From Pseudaminobacter soli (ex Zhang et al. 2022) (lineage in GTDB: Bacteria > Pseudomonadota > Alphaproteobacteria > Rhizobiales > Rhizobiaceae), in contig NZ_JABVCF010000017.1 of NCBI RefSeq assembly GCF_014595955.1, forward strand, positions 26,405-90,404: 64,000 nt of DNA, read 5' to 3'. The stretch's first letter is position 1. Each line of letters opens with the position of its first letter. A program made the translations under genes and the position numbers. Below the pieces are notes generated by a model. The model did no database searches, was not told the origin of the DNA, and saw only the letters and a list, made by a program, of their open reading frames with translations. Positions 25,821 through 35,344 of this stretch are shown piece by piece.

Positions 25821-27575
25821 ATGGCGGATGAGGTTGCCAATGGCCGCTTGTCGGAGGCCCAGAACGAACACATCTTCCGCACCGAGATCCTGCCCGACCA
25901 TCTTCCTGACGATATTCAGGCAGCCGACCGTCCGGTTCTGATTGTTCTTGGTGGTCAGCCAGGGTCCGGCGTGACCGCTCTTCTGACCGCCAGCCACACG
26001 GAGCTGGAGCAAACCTGCCCCGCCATCCGCATCGTCGGAGACGATCTGCGATCCTACCATCCGGGTTTCGTCGCGCACCAGAATGCCGATCCGATGACGG
26101 CGTCGCGCTTCACGCAAGGCGATGCTGGCATCTGGAGTGAGAAGTTGCTCGCCGCAGCCGCCAAGCGCGGTGTCCATGTCATGTTCGAAACCACGATGAG
26201 GGCGCCGGACAAAGTCGAGAAGATCATGACCGCCGGACGATCTGCCGGATATCGGATTGAGGCCCGCGTTTTGGCTGTCAGTCCGCGCGTCAGCTGGCAG
26301 GGTTGCCACTACCGTTTCGAGGAACTGCACCATGCCGGGGCTGCCGCGCGGATTCCGCCGCGGGCAGTTCATGACGCCGCTGTTGCCGGCCTCACCGAAA
26401 GCCTTGAGCGTATCGAACGTCGAAAGCTCGCCGATCGTGTCGTGATCCAGTCGGCCGACGGAGAAGCCGTCTATGACAACCAGCTTGCCAATGGGCGATG
26501 GCGCTCGGCCACGACCGCGTCCCAGGTTCTCGATGAGACGCGCTCCCGTCCATTGTCCCGCGAGGAAATCGACGGCTTCGCGCTTGTCTGGGCCAGGGTA
26601 GTGGCCCGCATGGAGGCTCGTAGCGCTCCCGCGGCGCTGATCGATGAAGTAAAGGCCCTCTCACGCGATGATCTCGCTTGGTTCCTGGCCGAGCGGCGCC
26701 GTTCGGGTGAGGACGATGCCATGAAGACGGCGAGGGAGATCAAGCAGCGGATCGGCACCGACCCGAGCCCCATCATTCCAAGCGATGGGGAAGACTCTCT
26801 GGCACGCTCTCGTGTCCGAATTAGTAAGGAAGATAAACCCGACCGCCATGTTCGACCGGGAGGCGTCCTCATTCCCGGAAGGGACCTGCCCGATCTAACG
26901 GAGGCCGAGATCGGCATCAAGCTGCGGCAATCCTCCCGGCTGGAGCAAAAGCGTTCTGAAATCGAACGGTTATCGCAACTAGTCTATGGAAATGCCGCTG
27001 CCACATCGGCGGTGGTCGACGGCATCGATGGAGCCACAACGGGCTCCGTCGCGGGACAGGACATCCGGACTGGAGGGCTTGGACCCATCGCTGGAGCGGG
27101 CCGAGGTTTTCTCCGCACCGAAAGCCCTGAGCGCCAGACCGCCAAAGCGCATCTGCCGCAGCTCGCGGCCGCCATGGAAGACTATGGCCGCACGGTCGAT
27201 TTCGAGCGACATCAGATCGAAACCAGGCATCGCGAGGAACAACATCGCCAACGTCATGAAATCCGCGCGCCATCTAAGGGTCTGACGGGGATCCTGCAGG
27301 CGCCGGCTCGCGAGCAGGCCAGCAGGTTGCATGCCGCCCCGCAGTTGCGACGGGAACTGGACGGTATCGCGATGTCGATCAATCGACGGCTGACGCCAAC
27401 GGACCGAAATGCTTTGAAATCAGGAGATCTCGATCAACTGTCGCGAAACCTCGCTGTCTCTCCTGACCGTGTCGCCACGCTCGCGCGCGTCCAGTCTCAG
27501 ATGCAGGCGGTGCACGGCCAGACCCAACTGCAATTGGAACGCGGCCGTAATGCTGCAATCTCGATCAAAAGATAG
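25821..27575 (+). CDS. Zeta-toxin-like protein with an altered Walker A
   Basis: A 584-residue protein. Residues about 35-240 resemble the zeta toxin kinase, which phosphorylates UDP-N-acetylglucosamine: GGQPGSGVT at 44-52, GDDLRSYHPGF near 74-84, and MFETTMRAPDK near 120. In active zeta toxins the P-loop ends GK(S/T); here residue 51 is Val (GTG codon), so ATP binding may be lost. The C-terminal half (about 330-584) is low in recognised domains and partly helical, like the long zeta proteins encoded after traA on rhizobial plasmids. It may have become a non-toxic accessory protein. It is coupled to the upstream small gene. Confidence 0.75.
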   Translation: MADEVANGRLSEAQNEHIFRTEILPDHLPDDIQAADRPVLIVLGGQPGSGVTALLTASHTELEQTCPAIRIVGDDLRSYHPGFVAHQNADPMTASRFTQGDAGIWSEKLLAAAAKRGVHVMFETTMRAPDKVEKIMTAGRSAGYRIEARVLAVSPRVSWQGCHYRFEELHHAGAAARIPPRAVHDAAVAGLTESLERIERRKLADRVVIQSADGEAVYDNQLANGRWRSATTASQVLDETRSRPLSREEIDGFALVWARVVARMEARSAPAALIDEVKALSRDDLAWFLAERRRSGEDDAMKTAREIKQRIGTDPSPIIPSDGEDSLARSRVRISKEDKPDRHVRPGGVLIPGRDLPDLTEAEIGIKLRQSSRLEQKRSEIERLSQLVYGNAAATSAVVDGIDGATTGSVAGQDIRTGGLGPIAGAGRGFLRTESPERQTAKAHLPQLAAAMEDYGRTVDFERHQIETRHREEQHRQRHEIRAPSKGLTGILQAPAREQASRLHAAPQLRRELDGIAMSINRRLTPTDRNALKSGDLDQLSRNLAVSPDRVATLARVQSQMQAVHGQTQLQLERGRNAAISIKR

Positions 27576-27627
27576 CTCCATCTCAATGCCGTCAGCTGGA
27601 CTGGTCGACTGATCTATACGCAGGCAG

Positions 27628-28008
27628 CTAGCAACGATAGCGCTTGGTTGAATTGTCCTGCTTATTTTCAAATGTCTCTAGCCTTTCGCGAGATAAGATA
27701 GTTGCAAACGGCTCCTCTGATGCATCAACCCACAAGACATTCATCGGCATATTGATCGCATAGGAGCTAATCTGGCTTGCGATCAGCATTTTTGTGCCAT
27801 GAGAGATGACAATCTCCTCTGCCTCGACACGGATCAACAAACCTCCCTCATGCGCGCGGATTGCTGCCGTTGCTCCCTCGAAGGCGAGTTCATATTGACC
27901 ATTACTTTGGGAGACGGATTGACAATGTATCGTCAGGTCTTTAATCGCGTGTTCAATTGCGTAGGGGGTGTTTGCTAGTCTTAATTTTGCTTCGCATATG
28001 AGGCGCAT
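27628..28008 (-). CDS. DUF2218-like protein
   Basis: A 126-residue soluble protein. The pattern ELAFEGATAAIRAHEGGLLIRVEA followed by IASQISSYA resembles DUF2218, a domain seen alone and next to siderophore-interacting proteins. GGAAGGAAG lies 6 bp before ATG 28008 and fixes the start; the open frame further upstream looks non-coding. It is convergent with the zeta-like gene and divergent from rcgA. The function is unknown and the family call is moderate. Confidence 0.6.
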   Translation of the reverse strand: MRLICEAKLRLANTPYAIEHAIKDLTIHCQSVSQSNGQYELAFEGATAAIRAHEGGLLIRVEAEEIVISHGTKMLIASQISSYAINMPMNVLWVDASEEPFATILSRERLETFENKQDNSTKRYRC

Positions 28009-28469
28009 GCTATACTTCCTTCCATTGGTAGCATCGGTATCTGTCTGCCGATTCCGATGAGAGGTCTTGCCCGCGCCCTCATGAGGGCATCGGCCCACAC
28101 TTCGGAGCCGGTGTTGGTGGTTGCCAGCAACCCGCGTCGACCCTGTCGCCGTCATCCAGAAGACCAAGGAACCGGCCGAAGGTGCGACGGTCCATGATCT
28201 GAAACTCGGCCTGCTCATCCGACGGCCCGGAAAAGTGCCTGTAACATCGGGATCTTTAGCGTCATCACGCATCGTAAGGTGGGCGACCGCCCTGCGACCG
28301 ATCCGAGCAGTTCAGTGCCTTGGCGAAACATCTCCCACGCAACAACCGCCGGTCATTCGATCCGCTCCGTGCCGGCCAAAATCGAGTTGATAAATACGTT
28401 GATTGAGGACGAAGGCACGATAGGATACGAAATCTAGCGAAACGGAACGAAAGCAGAGACTTTAAGTCA
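28009..28469. other. Divergent regulatory spacer, no gene recognised (461 bp)
   Basis: It lies between the DUF2218-like gene (minus) and rcgA (+) and must hold both promoters. No convincing dyad or lux-box-like palindrome was found by eye. The right 100 bp are A-rich. Confidence 0.4.
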
Positions 28470-30083
28470 TTGATTAGAAACGGAAAATTATATCTCCCTC
28501 CGCCGAGAGACGGGAGTGATTTCAAGGAATTATTCAAACGATTGGCGGCTGCGGGTGCGGGTCGGCCGCTGGGCAAAGACGGGTTTCCTACGGGCCCATG
28601 GACGCCCGAGCTTCTTGCAGAGGCGATTTCACAGATTGATTCCAACCGGGTTGGGGTGGATCTGCGAACGGTGCAGCTTTGGTTTCAAGAGAACGAGAAG
28701 GGAATTGGCACTGCCAACATTCGTTGGCTGGCGAGGATTTTTGGATGCAATGATCCGGTCGCAACTAGCGAATGGCAGGTAGAGCTTAGTGCCGCCCAAT
28801 CGCGGTTATCGGCCAAGAGACGAGAATGGAAGCGAGCCGCAAGCAGCGTTGCACCGGAGATTCCAGATGCGGCACTGACTGCGACCTTCGATGACAAGAC
28901 AGACTCCCCGGCAGAGCTGACACGGGATACTGACGCCAAGGGTCCGAGGCGGCGTTTCAGTCTGGCCAGGAAATCGGAGGCATTATTTAGTCACGGTTTT
29001 CCCCTGAATCTGCCGGCTTCGGTCTTCGCGGGCATCTCCGCTCTTGGATTTTTGTCGTTCATTATCGGCATTCACAACGTGAAATATGGCCGTGCGGATG
29101 GCGTCATTAAGCAAGTCGGATTTCTTTGGGCCGCGAATTGGACATTCGTGTTCATGGTGTTTCTGCCTCTCTTTTTGGCCTTTGTGTCTGGGGCGGTGAC
29201 TTCATGGAAACATGAAGAACGGCCAAAGCTTGTAGGAGATGACAGCCCGAATGAAGGCAACCACGCCTGGGAGGACATCATAGACGCCTCCTCCTATTCA
29301 TTTTGGTCGGTATTTTTGATTTGTTTGCTGTTCGCCGGCCTATTCCAGTGGATCGGCGTGTGTTTGATCCCGTTAATCAAAGGCGGTGGCAACTACGCGA
29401 CCGATTGGGGCTCGATTGCCATTGTGCGGCCTGAGATCGTATCGGTACCAGTAGCAATCGTGTTCACAGGGCTCGCTTACCTATATATGGGCCTGTGTTT
29501 TTATCTTTTCTTCGCCGGTCTCATTTTGCTTTATACCGTCGTGGATGACCGTTGGAAAATCAGCGAGTCATCGAAAAATCAGCCGGAGATGGGCTTTGAA
29601 CGCGACTTAAAGGAAGCCAGTTTCAAGGTGATGCGATGGGTCTTCCGGTGTACGCTGTTGGGCATTCTGATCGCCACTGTGATGAAGCTTCAAAGCTCGT
29701 ACCTCGTATCCAATGGCAATAATATCGTGGGCTGGCTGGTCAGCGATGTGTCTTCCGCCTTGTATCAGCGCGCCGATATGAGCAACCGTTTCAGCTATAG
29801 AATGCCGACGCATTACAGCAGCCTTCTTATCGCCATTTCGACCTGTTTTGTTTTTCTGTACGGTGCCGTCCGTCTAGGCGTCGGGAGTCAATTCCGAGTC
29901 CCCCTGTGGAAGATGTCGGCGGTCGTGGTACTGCTCGTTGCTGGCTACCTGCTGATCGACGCATTTGCAGGGTTCTCGATCCTTCTGGGCGTTGGAGTGC
30001 TTTGCGCGATCTATGGTTTAATTGATCCCGAGTTTGGCCGACGGCGAGCGAGCGAAATAGGAAACGATCAGAGTGTATCATAG
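28470..30083 (+). CDS. rcgA: RcgA-family membrane protein linked to conjugation control
   Basis: A 537-residue protein. Residues 1-165 are soluble. At least seven hydrophobic segments follow, among them SVFAGISALGFLSFIIGI, FVFMVFLPLFLAFVSG, FLICLLFAGLFQWIGVCLI and MSAVVVLLVAGYLLIDAF. I assign it to the RcgA family of putative transporters because it is followed immediately by an RcgR-type hydrolase, the pair described on Rhizobium leguminosarum conjugative plasmids, where rcg genes affect transfer. The start is uncertain: TTG 28470 is the first plausible codon in an open frame beginning near 28407, and the binding site is weak. The region is more A+T-rich than its neighbours. Confidence 0.7.
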   Translation: MIRNGKLYLPPPRDGSDFKELFKRLAAAGAGRPLGKDGFPTGPWTPELLAEAISQIDSNRVGVDLRTVQLWFQENEKGIGTANIRWLARIFGCNDPVATSEWQVELSAAQSRLSAKRREWKRAASSVAPEIPDAALTATFDDKTDSPAELTRDTDAKGPRRRFSLARKSEALFSHGFPLNLPASVFAGISALGFLSFIIGIHNVKYGRADGVIKQVGFLWAANWTFVFMVFLPLFLAFVSGAVTSWKHEERPKLVGDDSPNEGNHAWEDIIDASSYSFWSVFLICLLFAGLFQWIGVCLIPLIKGGGNYATDWGSIAIVRPEIVSVPVAIVFTGLAYLYMGLCFYLFFAGLILLYTVVDDRWKISESSKNQPEMGFERDLKEASFKVMRWVFRCTLLGILIATVMKLQSSYLVSNGNNIVGWLVSDVSSALYQRADMSNRFSYRMPTHYSSLLIAISTCFVFLYGAVRLGVGSQFRVPLWKMSAVVVLLVAGYLLIDAFAGFSILLGVGVLCAIYGLIDPEFGRRRASEIGNDQSVS

Positions 30084-31080
30084 TTGGCTTGATCGTTGGG
30101 ATGAACGGCGGGCGCGACGCGGTGAGGAAGGGAAGCAAACAAGTGATTTCATCCTTGACGCCGACCGTGCCTTTCCAGGCGAGAAGACGATAAAAACGAT
30201 CGAGGAGTTTTGTGTCCTAGCGGACCAGGCGGTGGCCAACTCCGCTTTTTTTGAAGAGCCGGGCGGCAACGACCGCGGCTTTGAAAGAAAAGGCGAATGG
30301 CTCAAATTTCCATCGGACATTTCCACTGATGTCGAAGAAAACAATCTCGTCTGGGTGAAAATCACCGACAGCGGGTCCCTCAGCCATGCATTGGTGATTT
30401 TTCACCATTGGAATGCGAGTTCCCGGAATGGCCAGATTGCCGGCTTTTTCTCGAAGCGCGGCATCACGGTTGTCGAGGTTGCCATGCCCTATCACCTCGA
30501 GCGCAGCCGTCCCGGATCCCTGCACGCCGATTATATGCTTAGCGCCAACCTCGGTCGAACGATCCAGTCCGTAAGGCAGGCAGTATTGGACGGTCGAAAG
30601 CTCATTCGTTGGTTGAAGCGCGAAGGCTATGGAGACATCTCGGTTCTCGGTATGAGCCTGGGTTCCTGGGCCGCTGGATTGATCGCGGCGCATGACCCGG
30701 CTGTGTCGAAAGCCTCGTTGTTTCTGACGGCGGGGAGTCTGGCCGATATGGTTTGGACGGGTCGCGCGACACGCGCGATACGCGATAGCCTTGAGCCTGA
30801 GGTTCATCTGGCAAATCTTAGGCGAGCTTGGGCGCCGCTTAACTTGGAAAACTACGCACATCGTCTGGCGCGGCCGGATCTCGCTCTACACGTCGTGCTG
30901 GCCAAGAGAGACAAGGTAGTTTTGCCAGAGTTGTCGGCGAGATTCATAGAAAAGCTGACGGACACCGGCGCTCGGCCCAACGTTCTTGAATTAAACTGTG
31001 GCCACTATTCGCTGGCCATGCCGCCTTACATTTTGTTGGCAGGTTTGAGCTTGAAGCGGTTGCTAAGGCGCGGCCGTTGA
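30073..31080 (+). CDS. rcgR: RcgR-family alpha/beta hydrolase, putative quorum lactonase
   Basis: A 335-residue alpha/beta hydrolase. The nucleophile elbow GMSLGS lies in SVLGMSLGSWAAGLIAAHDP (about residue 194). A late Asp (KRDKVVLPE) and His (NCGHYSLA) fit the catalytic triad. The RcgR family is annotated as putative acyl-homoserine-lactone hydrolases and accompanies RcgA on rhizobial plasmids. GTG 30073 overlaps the rcgA stop by 11 bp, so the two are coupled. It could tune transfer by degrading a signal; the substrate is not shown by the sequence. It is convergent with virB11. Confidence 0.78.
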   Translation: MYHSWLDRWDERRARRGEEGKQTSDFILDADRAFPGEKTIKTIEEFCVLADQAVANSAFFEEPGGNDRGFERKGEWLKFPSDISTDVEENNLVWVKITDSGSLSHALVIFHHWNASSRNGQIAGFFSKRGITVVEVAMPYHLERSRPGSLHADYMLSANLGRTIQSVRQAVLDGRKLIRWLKREGYGDISVLGMSLGSWAAGLIAAHDPAVSKASLFLTAGSLADMVWTGRATRAIRDSLEPEVHLANLRRAWAPLNLENYAHRLARPDLALHVVLAKRDKVVLPELSARFIEKLTDTGARPNVLELNCGHYSLAMPPYILLAGLSLKRLLRRGR

Positions 31081-31298
31081 GCGGTTTCTGTCGTCAGCTG
31101 AATCGGCATACCTGAGAAGCGACGCATCGCCGACCTCCACTACGCAGCACATTGCTGGGACCTGCCGAGTGCCTGTGGCGCGTGGGGCGATTGCAACCGC
31201 GCAAAAGGGCGGCAGCTTATGGCGCTTCCTGCGCTCGCAAATCAAAGGGAGCGGACTCATGGAGCGGCTGCAGGCCCATTCTTGCGAAGCGCGTCTGC

Positions 31299-32309
31299 CT
31301 AACGGGTGGGTACAGTGTGCGCATGATCCGCGTAGTAGACTTCCGTCACGCGAAACCGGCCGCCAACCCTTTTACACTGGACGATCACGTCGATCGAAAT
31401 TTTGAGCAGGTTGCGGATGTCATGGCGGTCGAGATCCTGGCCGCCTTCGGACTCTTTGACTAGGAGCGTCAATTGCTCGAACGCCAGGCTTGGCGAATCC
31501 GCATGCACAGTGGTGATCGAGCCTGGGTGGCCGGAATTGATATTTCGAATGTAGTAGAATGCAGTGCCGTCACGCAGCTCCTGCAGTAGGACCCTATCGG
31601 GCCGCATGCGCAGGGACGATTCAAGCAGATCCTTCGCGCCGAGCTTTGCCAACCCCTGGCCGCCCTTCGAATAAAACAGCCGGACATGGTTCGGCTGCGG
31701 GATCGTCAGCTCCGGTGTATCCTCGATGCTGATAAGCCGTTCGTCTTGTGGAATGTGCTGGATCAGGGCCTTCGAGATCGTGGTCTTGCCGGAGCCCGTG
31801 GCGCCGGAGATGATGATGTTCTTGCGCGCCCGAACCGCACTTTCGAGAAAAGCGCGATATTGTCCGCTGCGATAAGTTGCCAGCAGCGGATCCACGCCGG
31901 ACGTCCGATCGGTGGTCGCCACCACATTCTCGAAAAGACCACCCGCTTCCAGATCCTCCATTGACAGTGAGACCGACGACGGCTTGCGGATTGTGATGGA
32001 AACGGTGTCCCGCGTCGTCGCCGGCGGAATCACGATTTGGATTCGTTCATCGTCCGGAAGGGTCGCGGAGAGAAGCGGGCGGGTCTCGTCGATGCCCTGA
32101 TTGGAGTAACTTGCCACCGCTCTTGCCAGCCGCATCAGCTTGTCGAAGGACAGTTCCGGCAGTTCGTGACGCTGCCAGCCCGCCGTTCCTTCCGTCAGCA
32201 CTTCGCCTGGGCGATTGATGACGACCTCGTAGAGGCTCCTGTCCTTCAGGAAGGAATCGAGAGGGAGAAGCAGCTGACGGACGACGCCGGCATCGGAGTT
32301 TTCCGCCAT
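31299..32309 (-). CDS. virB11: VirB11 secretion ATPase
   Basis: A 336-residue hexameric traffic ATPase of the type IV secretion system. Walker A GATGSGKT is at 169-176, ISIEDTPEL forms the Asp box, and HPGSITTVHADS the His box. It acts at the cytoplasmic face and works with VirB4 and TraG. It is the last gene of the virB operon, 9 bp after virB10, and ends convergently with rcgR. Confidence 0.95.
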   Translation of the reverse strand: MAENSDAGVVRQLLLPLDSFLKDRSLYEVVINRPGEVLTEGTAGWQRHELPELSFDKLMRLARAVASYSNQGIDETRPLLSATLPDDERIQIVIPPATTRDTVSITIRKPSSVSLSMEDLEAGGLFENVVATTDRTSGVDPLLATYRSGQYRAFLESAVRARKNIIISGATGSGKTTISKALIQHIPQDERLISIEDTPELTIPQPNHVRLFYSKGGQGLAKLGAKDLLESSLRMRPDRVLLQELRDGTAFYYIRNINSGHPGSITTVHADSPSLAFEQLTLLVKESEGGQDLDRHDIRNLLKISIDVIVQCKRVGGRFRVTEVYYADHAHTVPTR

Positions 32310-32318
32310 CCCCCTGCC

Positions 32319-33482
32319 CTACTTCGTCACCAGGTCGGATTTTGGATAGAAGTCTCCCATCACGGCGCGGTCGTAGATCGTGTTGCGCGGCTCGGTCACG
32401 CGCAGGCCGTAGATGCTTGAGAAATCGAGATCGCGCGCGACGAAGATCGAAACGAGCGAGCCCTGATGCTTCATCAGTGTCGGCGGAATATTGATCGACT
32501 GTTCGACGGCGATCGCGGCGGCATCTTTGCCAGCGCTTGTCGTGCCCTGCGCCTGTACATCACTGCGCTGTAGTTCCTGTCCGGCATAGGTGGCGATATC
32601 GCCAACCACCGACAGGAGCAGCGCGCTGCCGAAGCGCTCCCACCAGTGAGTGTCGACGTAGCCATCGAAACCGGCGCGGCCGATCGCGTCGGTCGCCGGC
32701 GACGCCAATGTGATGATGACGCCCGTGGGTGTCTTGGCGCGATTCCAAAGTACGAACAACCTGCTCTGTCCGCGGCGCAGACCGCCCCGATATTCGCCGA
32801 CGACCTGTGTGCCCTTCTCCATCAGAACGATGCGGCCATTGTCGGAGAGAACGTCGCGGGTAATCACGCAGCTGGTGAATCCCGGTTGATCCGACGACAG
32901 TGCGGTTTCAAGCGCACAGGGGATCGAGGCCCCCATTGCGACGATGAAGTTGCGGTTGCCGAGATGTCCGGCCTTCGATCCTTCCAGGACGGTTGGCTTA
33001 AGCATCCGGTTGAAACGTTGATCCTCGTTCTCGCCCTGCCCCCCTCCCCCCAGCAGGCCGTCGACCGGAACGAAGTTCGAATCTGTCGCCGCGTCGCCCG
33101 TCTTGGCACTATTGCCTGATTGACCTCCGCCAAAGGCCATCACCGGCGCCCGTCTTGCCGCGTCGAGCAGTTCGTCGATGGCCGGCGTCTCCGCCGTCTC
33201 GACGGCCGGCGTCGGCAGCTTGATCTCCGGTACGGGCAGGACCACCGGTTCGGGTTCTGCCCGCGCCGGTTCGAACTCTGTGGTCTGGCGGATCGCCCCC
33301 GATCCCGGCTGCTCGACGTCCACCTTCGGCCCTTGCCGCATCGACCACATGGCGAAACCCATGAAAGCAGCGACCGCCAGCACGATGGCGCCGCGCTTGA
33401 GCAAGGGATTGTTGTCGACTTTGCGCGCTGTGGTGGTTTGCGCGCGTTCGCCCGGGATCGTCGTTTCTGGCGTGTCTGACAC
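32319..33482 (-). CDS. virB10: VirB10 (TrbI-type) core-complex protein
   Basis: A 387-residue protein spanning both membranes. It has a short cytoplasmic N-terminus, a membrane helix (GAIVLAVAAFMGFAMWSM, about 31-48), a Pro/Glu-rich periplasmic linker, and a C-terminal TrbI/VirB10 beta-barrel domain from about residue 165 with GTQVVGEYRGGLRRGQSRLF. It joins VirB9 and VirB7 in the outer-membrane core. It follows virB9 by 11 bp. Confidence 0.95.
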   Translation of the reverse strand: MSDTPETTIPGERAQTTTARKVDNNPLLKRGAIVLAVAAFMGFAMWSMRQGPKVDVEQPGSGAIRQTTEFEPARAEPEPVVLPVPEIKLPTPAVETAETPAIDELLDAARRAPVMAFGGGQSGNSAKTGDAATDSNFVPVDGLLGGGGQGENEDQRFNRMLKPTVLEGSKAGHLGNRNFIVAMGASIPCALETALSSDQPGFTSCVITRDVLSDNGRIVLMEKGTQVVGEYRGGLRRGQSRLFVLWNRAKTPTGVIITLASPATDAIGRAGFDGYVDTHWWERFGSALLLSVVGDIATYAGQELQRSDVQAQGTTSAGKDAAAIAVEQSINIPPTLMKHQGSLVSIFVARDLDFSSIYGLRVTEPRNTIYDRAVMGDFYPKSDLVTK

Positions 33483-33493
33483 GTCGGCCTCCC

Positions 33494-34351
33494 TTACTGT
33501 CCGGCGGCCGGAACCTTGACCACGCGCTCGACCGAGGGCGAGGTGGTGTTGGTTCCCGGATCGACGCCAACCGGCGAATAGGCCTCGTTGAAGATGCAGA
33601 GCGTGTCCGATCCGCGCCGCAGGATGAACTTGCGGCTGATCGCGTGAACGAGCACGAGATCGCCCTGGACGGTCTTCGGCACGAGGCTTTCCGTTCCGTC
33701 GGAGTTCTCGATGTAGATCGCCGGCATTTCCTGGTTGCCGCTGAAGGCAAAGGTCGTCACCTTGCCGTTGTCGTAGACCGCCTGCGGTTCGATCGTGCGG
33801 GAGCCTTGCGCCGAATAGCGCCAGTTGCGGGGGCCGTATTGTTCATGGATGCCGAGGACCTGATCGGCATAGCCGGCCTCGGCCGCACGCTTCTTGGCTT
33901 CATCCTCAAGGCGGCGTCGCTCCGCTTCATCGGCCGGATATCGGTACTTCACATAGAAATACGTGTTCTGCCCCACATCGACGGACCCGTCGCGCACCAC
34001 CAATTCCATCTGATAGCTGCGCTTGGAGCCGTCCCGCCGTGTCGTCACCACCGAGATGTTGGTGGCCGGCTGATTCTCGCGCGGTTTTAGGAAGAGGATG
34101 TGGCCGGCCGGCGCGACTTCCCAGGCAACGGTATTGCCGAGCGCGACATGGGCGATCTCTTCGTCAGGCGCAAACTCCACCTGGACCGACGAGCGGATCG
34201 TGCCGACGATCCGCGTGATGTTGTAGGGCTGGTAGTTGACGAAACGCACGCGATTGTCTTGCTGTGCGCTTGCCGGGATCTCTAGCGCCTGAACAGGAAG
34301 CGTAGCCAGCGCCGCGACGACGGCCGCGGCAAGGAACGATCGTTTTCTCAA
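33494..34351 (-). CDS. virB9: VirB9 core-complex protein
   Basis: A 285-residue periplasmic protein with a Sec signal peptide (MRKRSFLAAAVVAALATLPVQA). The N-terminal segment carries VNYQPYNITRIVGT and the C-terminal CagX/VirB9 domain carries WRYSAQGSRTIEPQAVYDNG. It forms the outer core with VirB7 and VirB10. ATG overlaps the virB8 stop by 4 bp. Confidence 0.95.
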   Translation of the reverse strand: MRKRSFLAAAVVAALATLPVQALEIPASAQQDNRVRFVNYQPYNITRIVGTIRSSVQVEFAPDEEIAHVALGNTVAWEVAPAGHILFLKPRENQPATNISVVTTRRDGSKRSYQMELVVRDGSVDVGQNTYFYVKYRYPADEAERRRLEDEAKKRAAEAGYADQVLGIHEQYGPRNWRYSAQGSRTIEPQAVYDNGKVTTFAFSGNQEMPAIYIENSDGTESLVPKTVQGDLVLVHAISRKFILRRGSDTLCIFNEAYSPVGVDPGTNTTSPSVERVVKVPAAGQ

Positions 34352-35019
34352 TTCAAGGCCTCCGGATCGGCCCGGTACTCGCTCACCACGAACCCAAGCG
34401 GGTTCACCAACCGGTCGCTGGAGGAAATTGGGGCGTTGCTATAGGAATAGCTGATCGTGGCCACCCAATGGGTTGTGCGGACGTCTTCGCCGCGTGTGAT
34501 TGTCCGCGTGAAGCGGACGGAAACCACATTGCTGTTGATGAGCGAGATCGACTTGATCCCGATGCGGGACGTCGCCGAGCGTCCATAGACGTTCTGGGGC
34601 GATTCCGGATTGCCGCCGCGATAGGCGGCGGCGAAGCGCTGTTGCTCAGGTGCGTTCGACATCAGAGAGGCGGTCCGGAAATTCTCCTCTGCCTCCGACC
34701 AGACATAGCCTTCGCGGGCCCGAACGTAGCGGGCGGCGAAATATTTGGTGACTTCCTCGTCATAACTGCCGGCAGCCGACGCCATGGCCGACACCACGTC
34801 GACGATGCCGGTCGAATTGTCGACACGGATGACGAAAGGTTCGACCGTCTTGAGCGGCGTCAGTGCGACGACCGCGGCGACCGAGACAAACGCCAGAAAA
34901 CTGGCAACGATAGCAACGAACCAGGCGACCCGCTTTGAGCGCTCGGCCGAGGCCATCCGGTCCTGATCGAAGCGGCGCGCCTTGTCGAAATATTCCTTGA
35001 GACTGTCTGTCGTCACCAT
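34348..35019 (-). CDS. virB8: VirB8 inner-membrane assembly protein
   Basis: A 223-residue protein with one N-terminal membrane helix (FVAIVASFLAFVSVAAVVAL, about 35-54) and a periplasmic VirB8 domain (VTKYFAARYVRAREGYVW; RFTRTITRGEDVRTTHWVATISY). It nucleates channel assembly. The start at 35019 (MVTTDSLKEYFDKA) is chosen because AGGGG precedes it and it begins 4 bp after the virB7 stop; the longer frame to 35061 overlaps virB7. Confidence 0.93.
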   Translation of the reverse strand: MVTTDSLKEYFDKARRFDQDRMASAERSKRVAWFVAIVASFLAFVSVAAVVALTPLKTVEPFVIRVDNSTGIVDVVSAMASAAGSYDEEVTKYFAARYVRAREGYVWSEAEENFRTASLMSNAPEQQRFAAAYRGGNPESPQNVYGRSATSRIGIKSISLINSNVVSVRFTRTITRGEDVRTTHWVATISYSYSNAPISSSDRLVNPLGFVVSEYRADPEALN

Positions 35020-35023
35020 GCCC

Positions 35024-35317
35024 CTACCCTGCCCGGCAGGCGGTATGAGAGCCGGCTTCATCGAATCCGGCGAAGGCTACGGCGTCGACGGTTGTTTCAG
35101 CCGACTGCTCGGCGAACGCCAATGCGGTGCCGTCGCCACCAGCGAGCGACGATTGCTGTGGATCCCCCTGCGCTTTGCCAGCATCCCAATCCCACATCGA
35201 ACGATTGAGCGGCCGTTTGGCATAACCGTCGCATTTGGGCAGCGGGTAGCTTAGCGTCGCGCAGCCGGAGACGGCGGCCAACAGCCCCATCATTGTTACA
35301 ACTCGAACTATATGCAC
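35024..35317 (-). CDS. virB7: VirB7-like lipoprotein
   Basis: A 97-residue lipoprotein with a short signal peptide and lipobox VSGC (lipidated Cys 19). The mature part is hydrophilic. Its position between virB6 and virB8 identifies it as VirB7, which stabilises VirB9 at the outer membrane. It is longer than Ti VirB7 (about 55 residues), so its C-terminal part has no counterpart that I recognise. Confidence 0.75.
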   Translation of the reverse strand: MHIVRVVTMMGLLAAVSGCATLSYPLPKCDGYAKRPLNRSMWDWDAGKAQGDPQQSSLAGGDGTALAFAEQSAETTVDAVAFAGFDEAGSHTACRAG

Positions 35318-35344
35318 GCTGGAATGCCCCTCATGGTGATGGCG

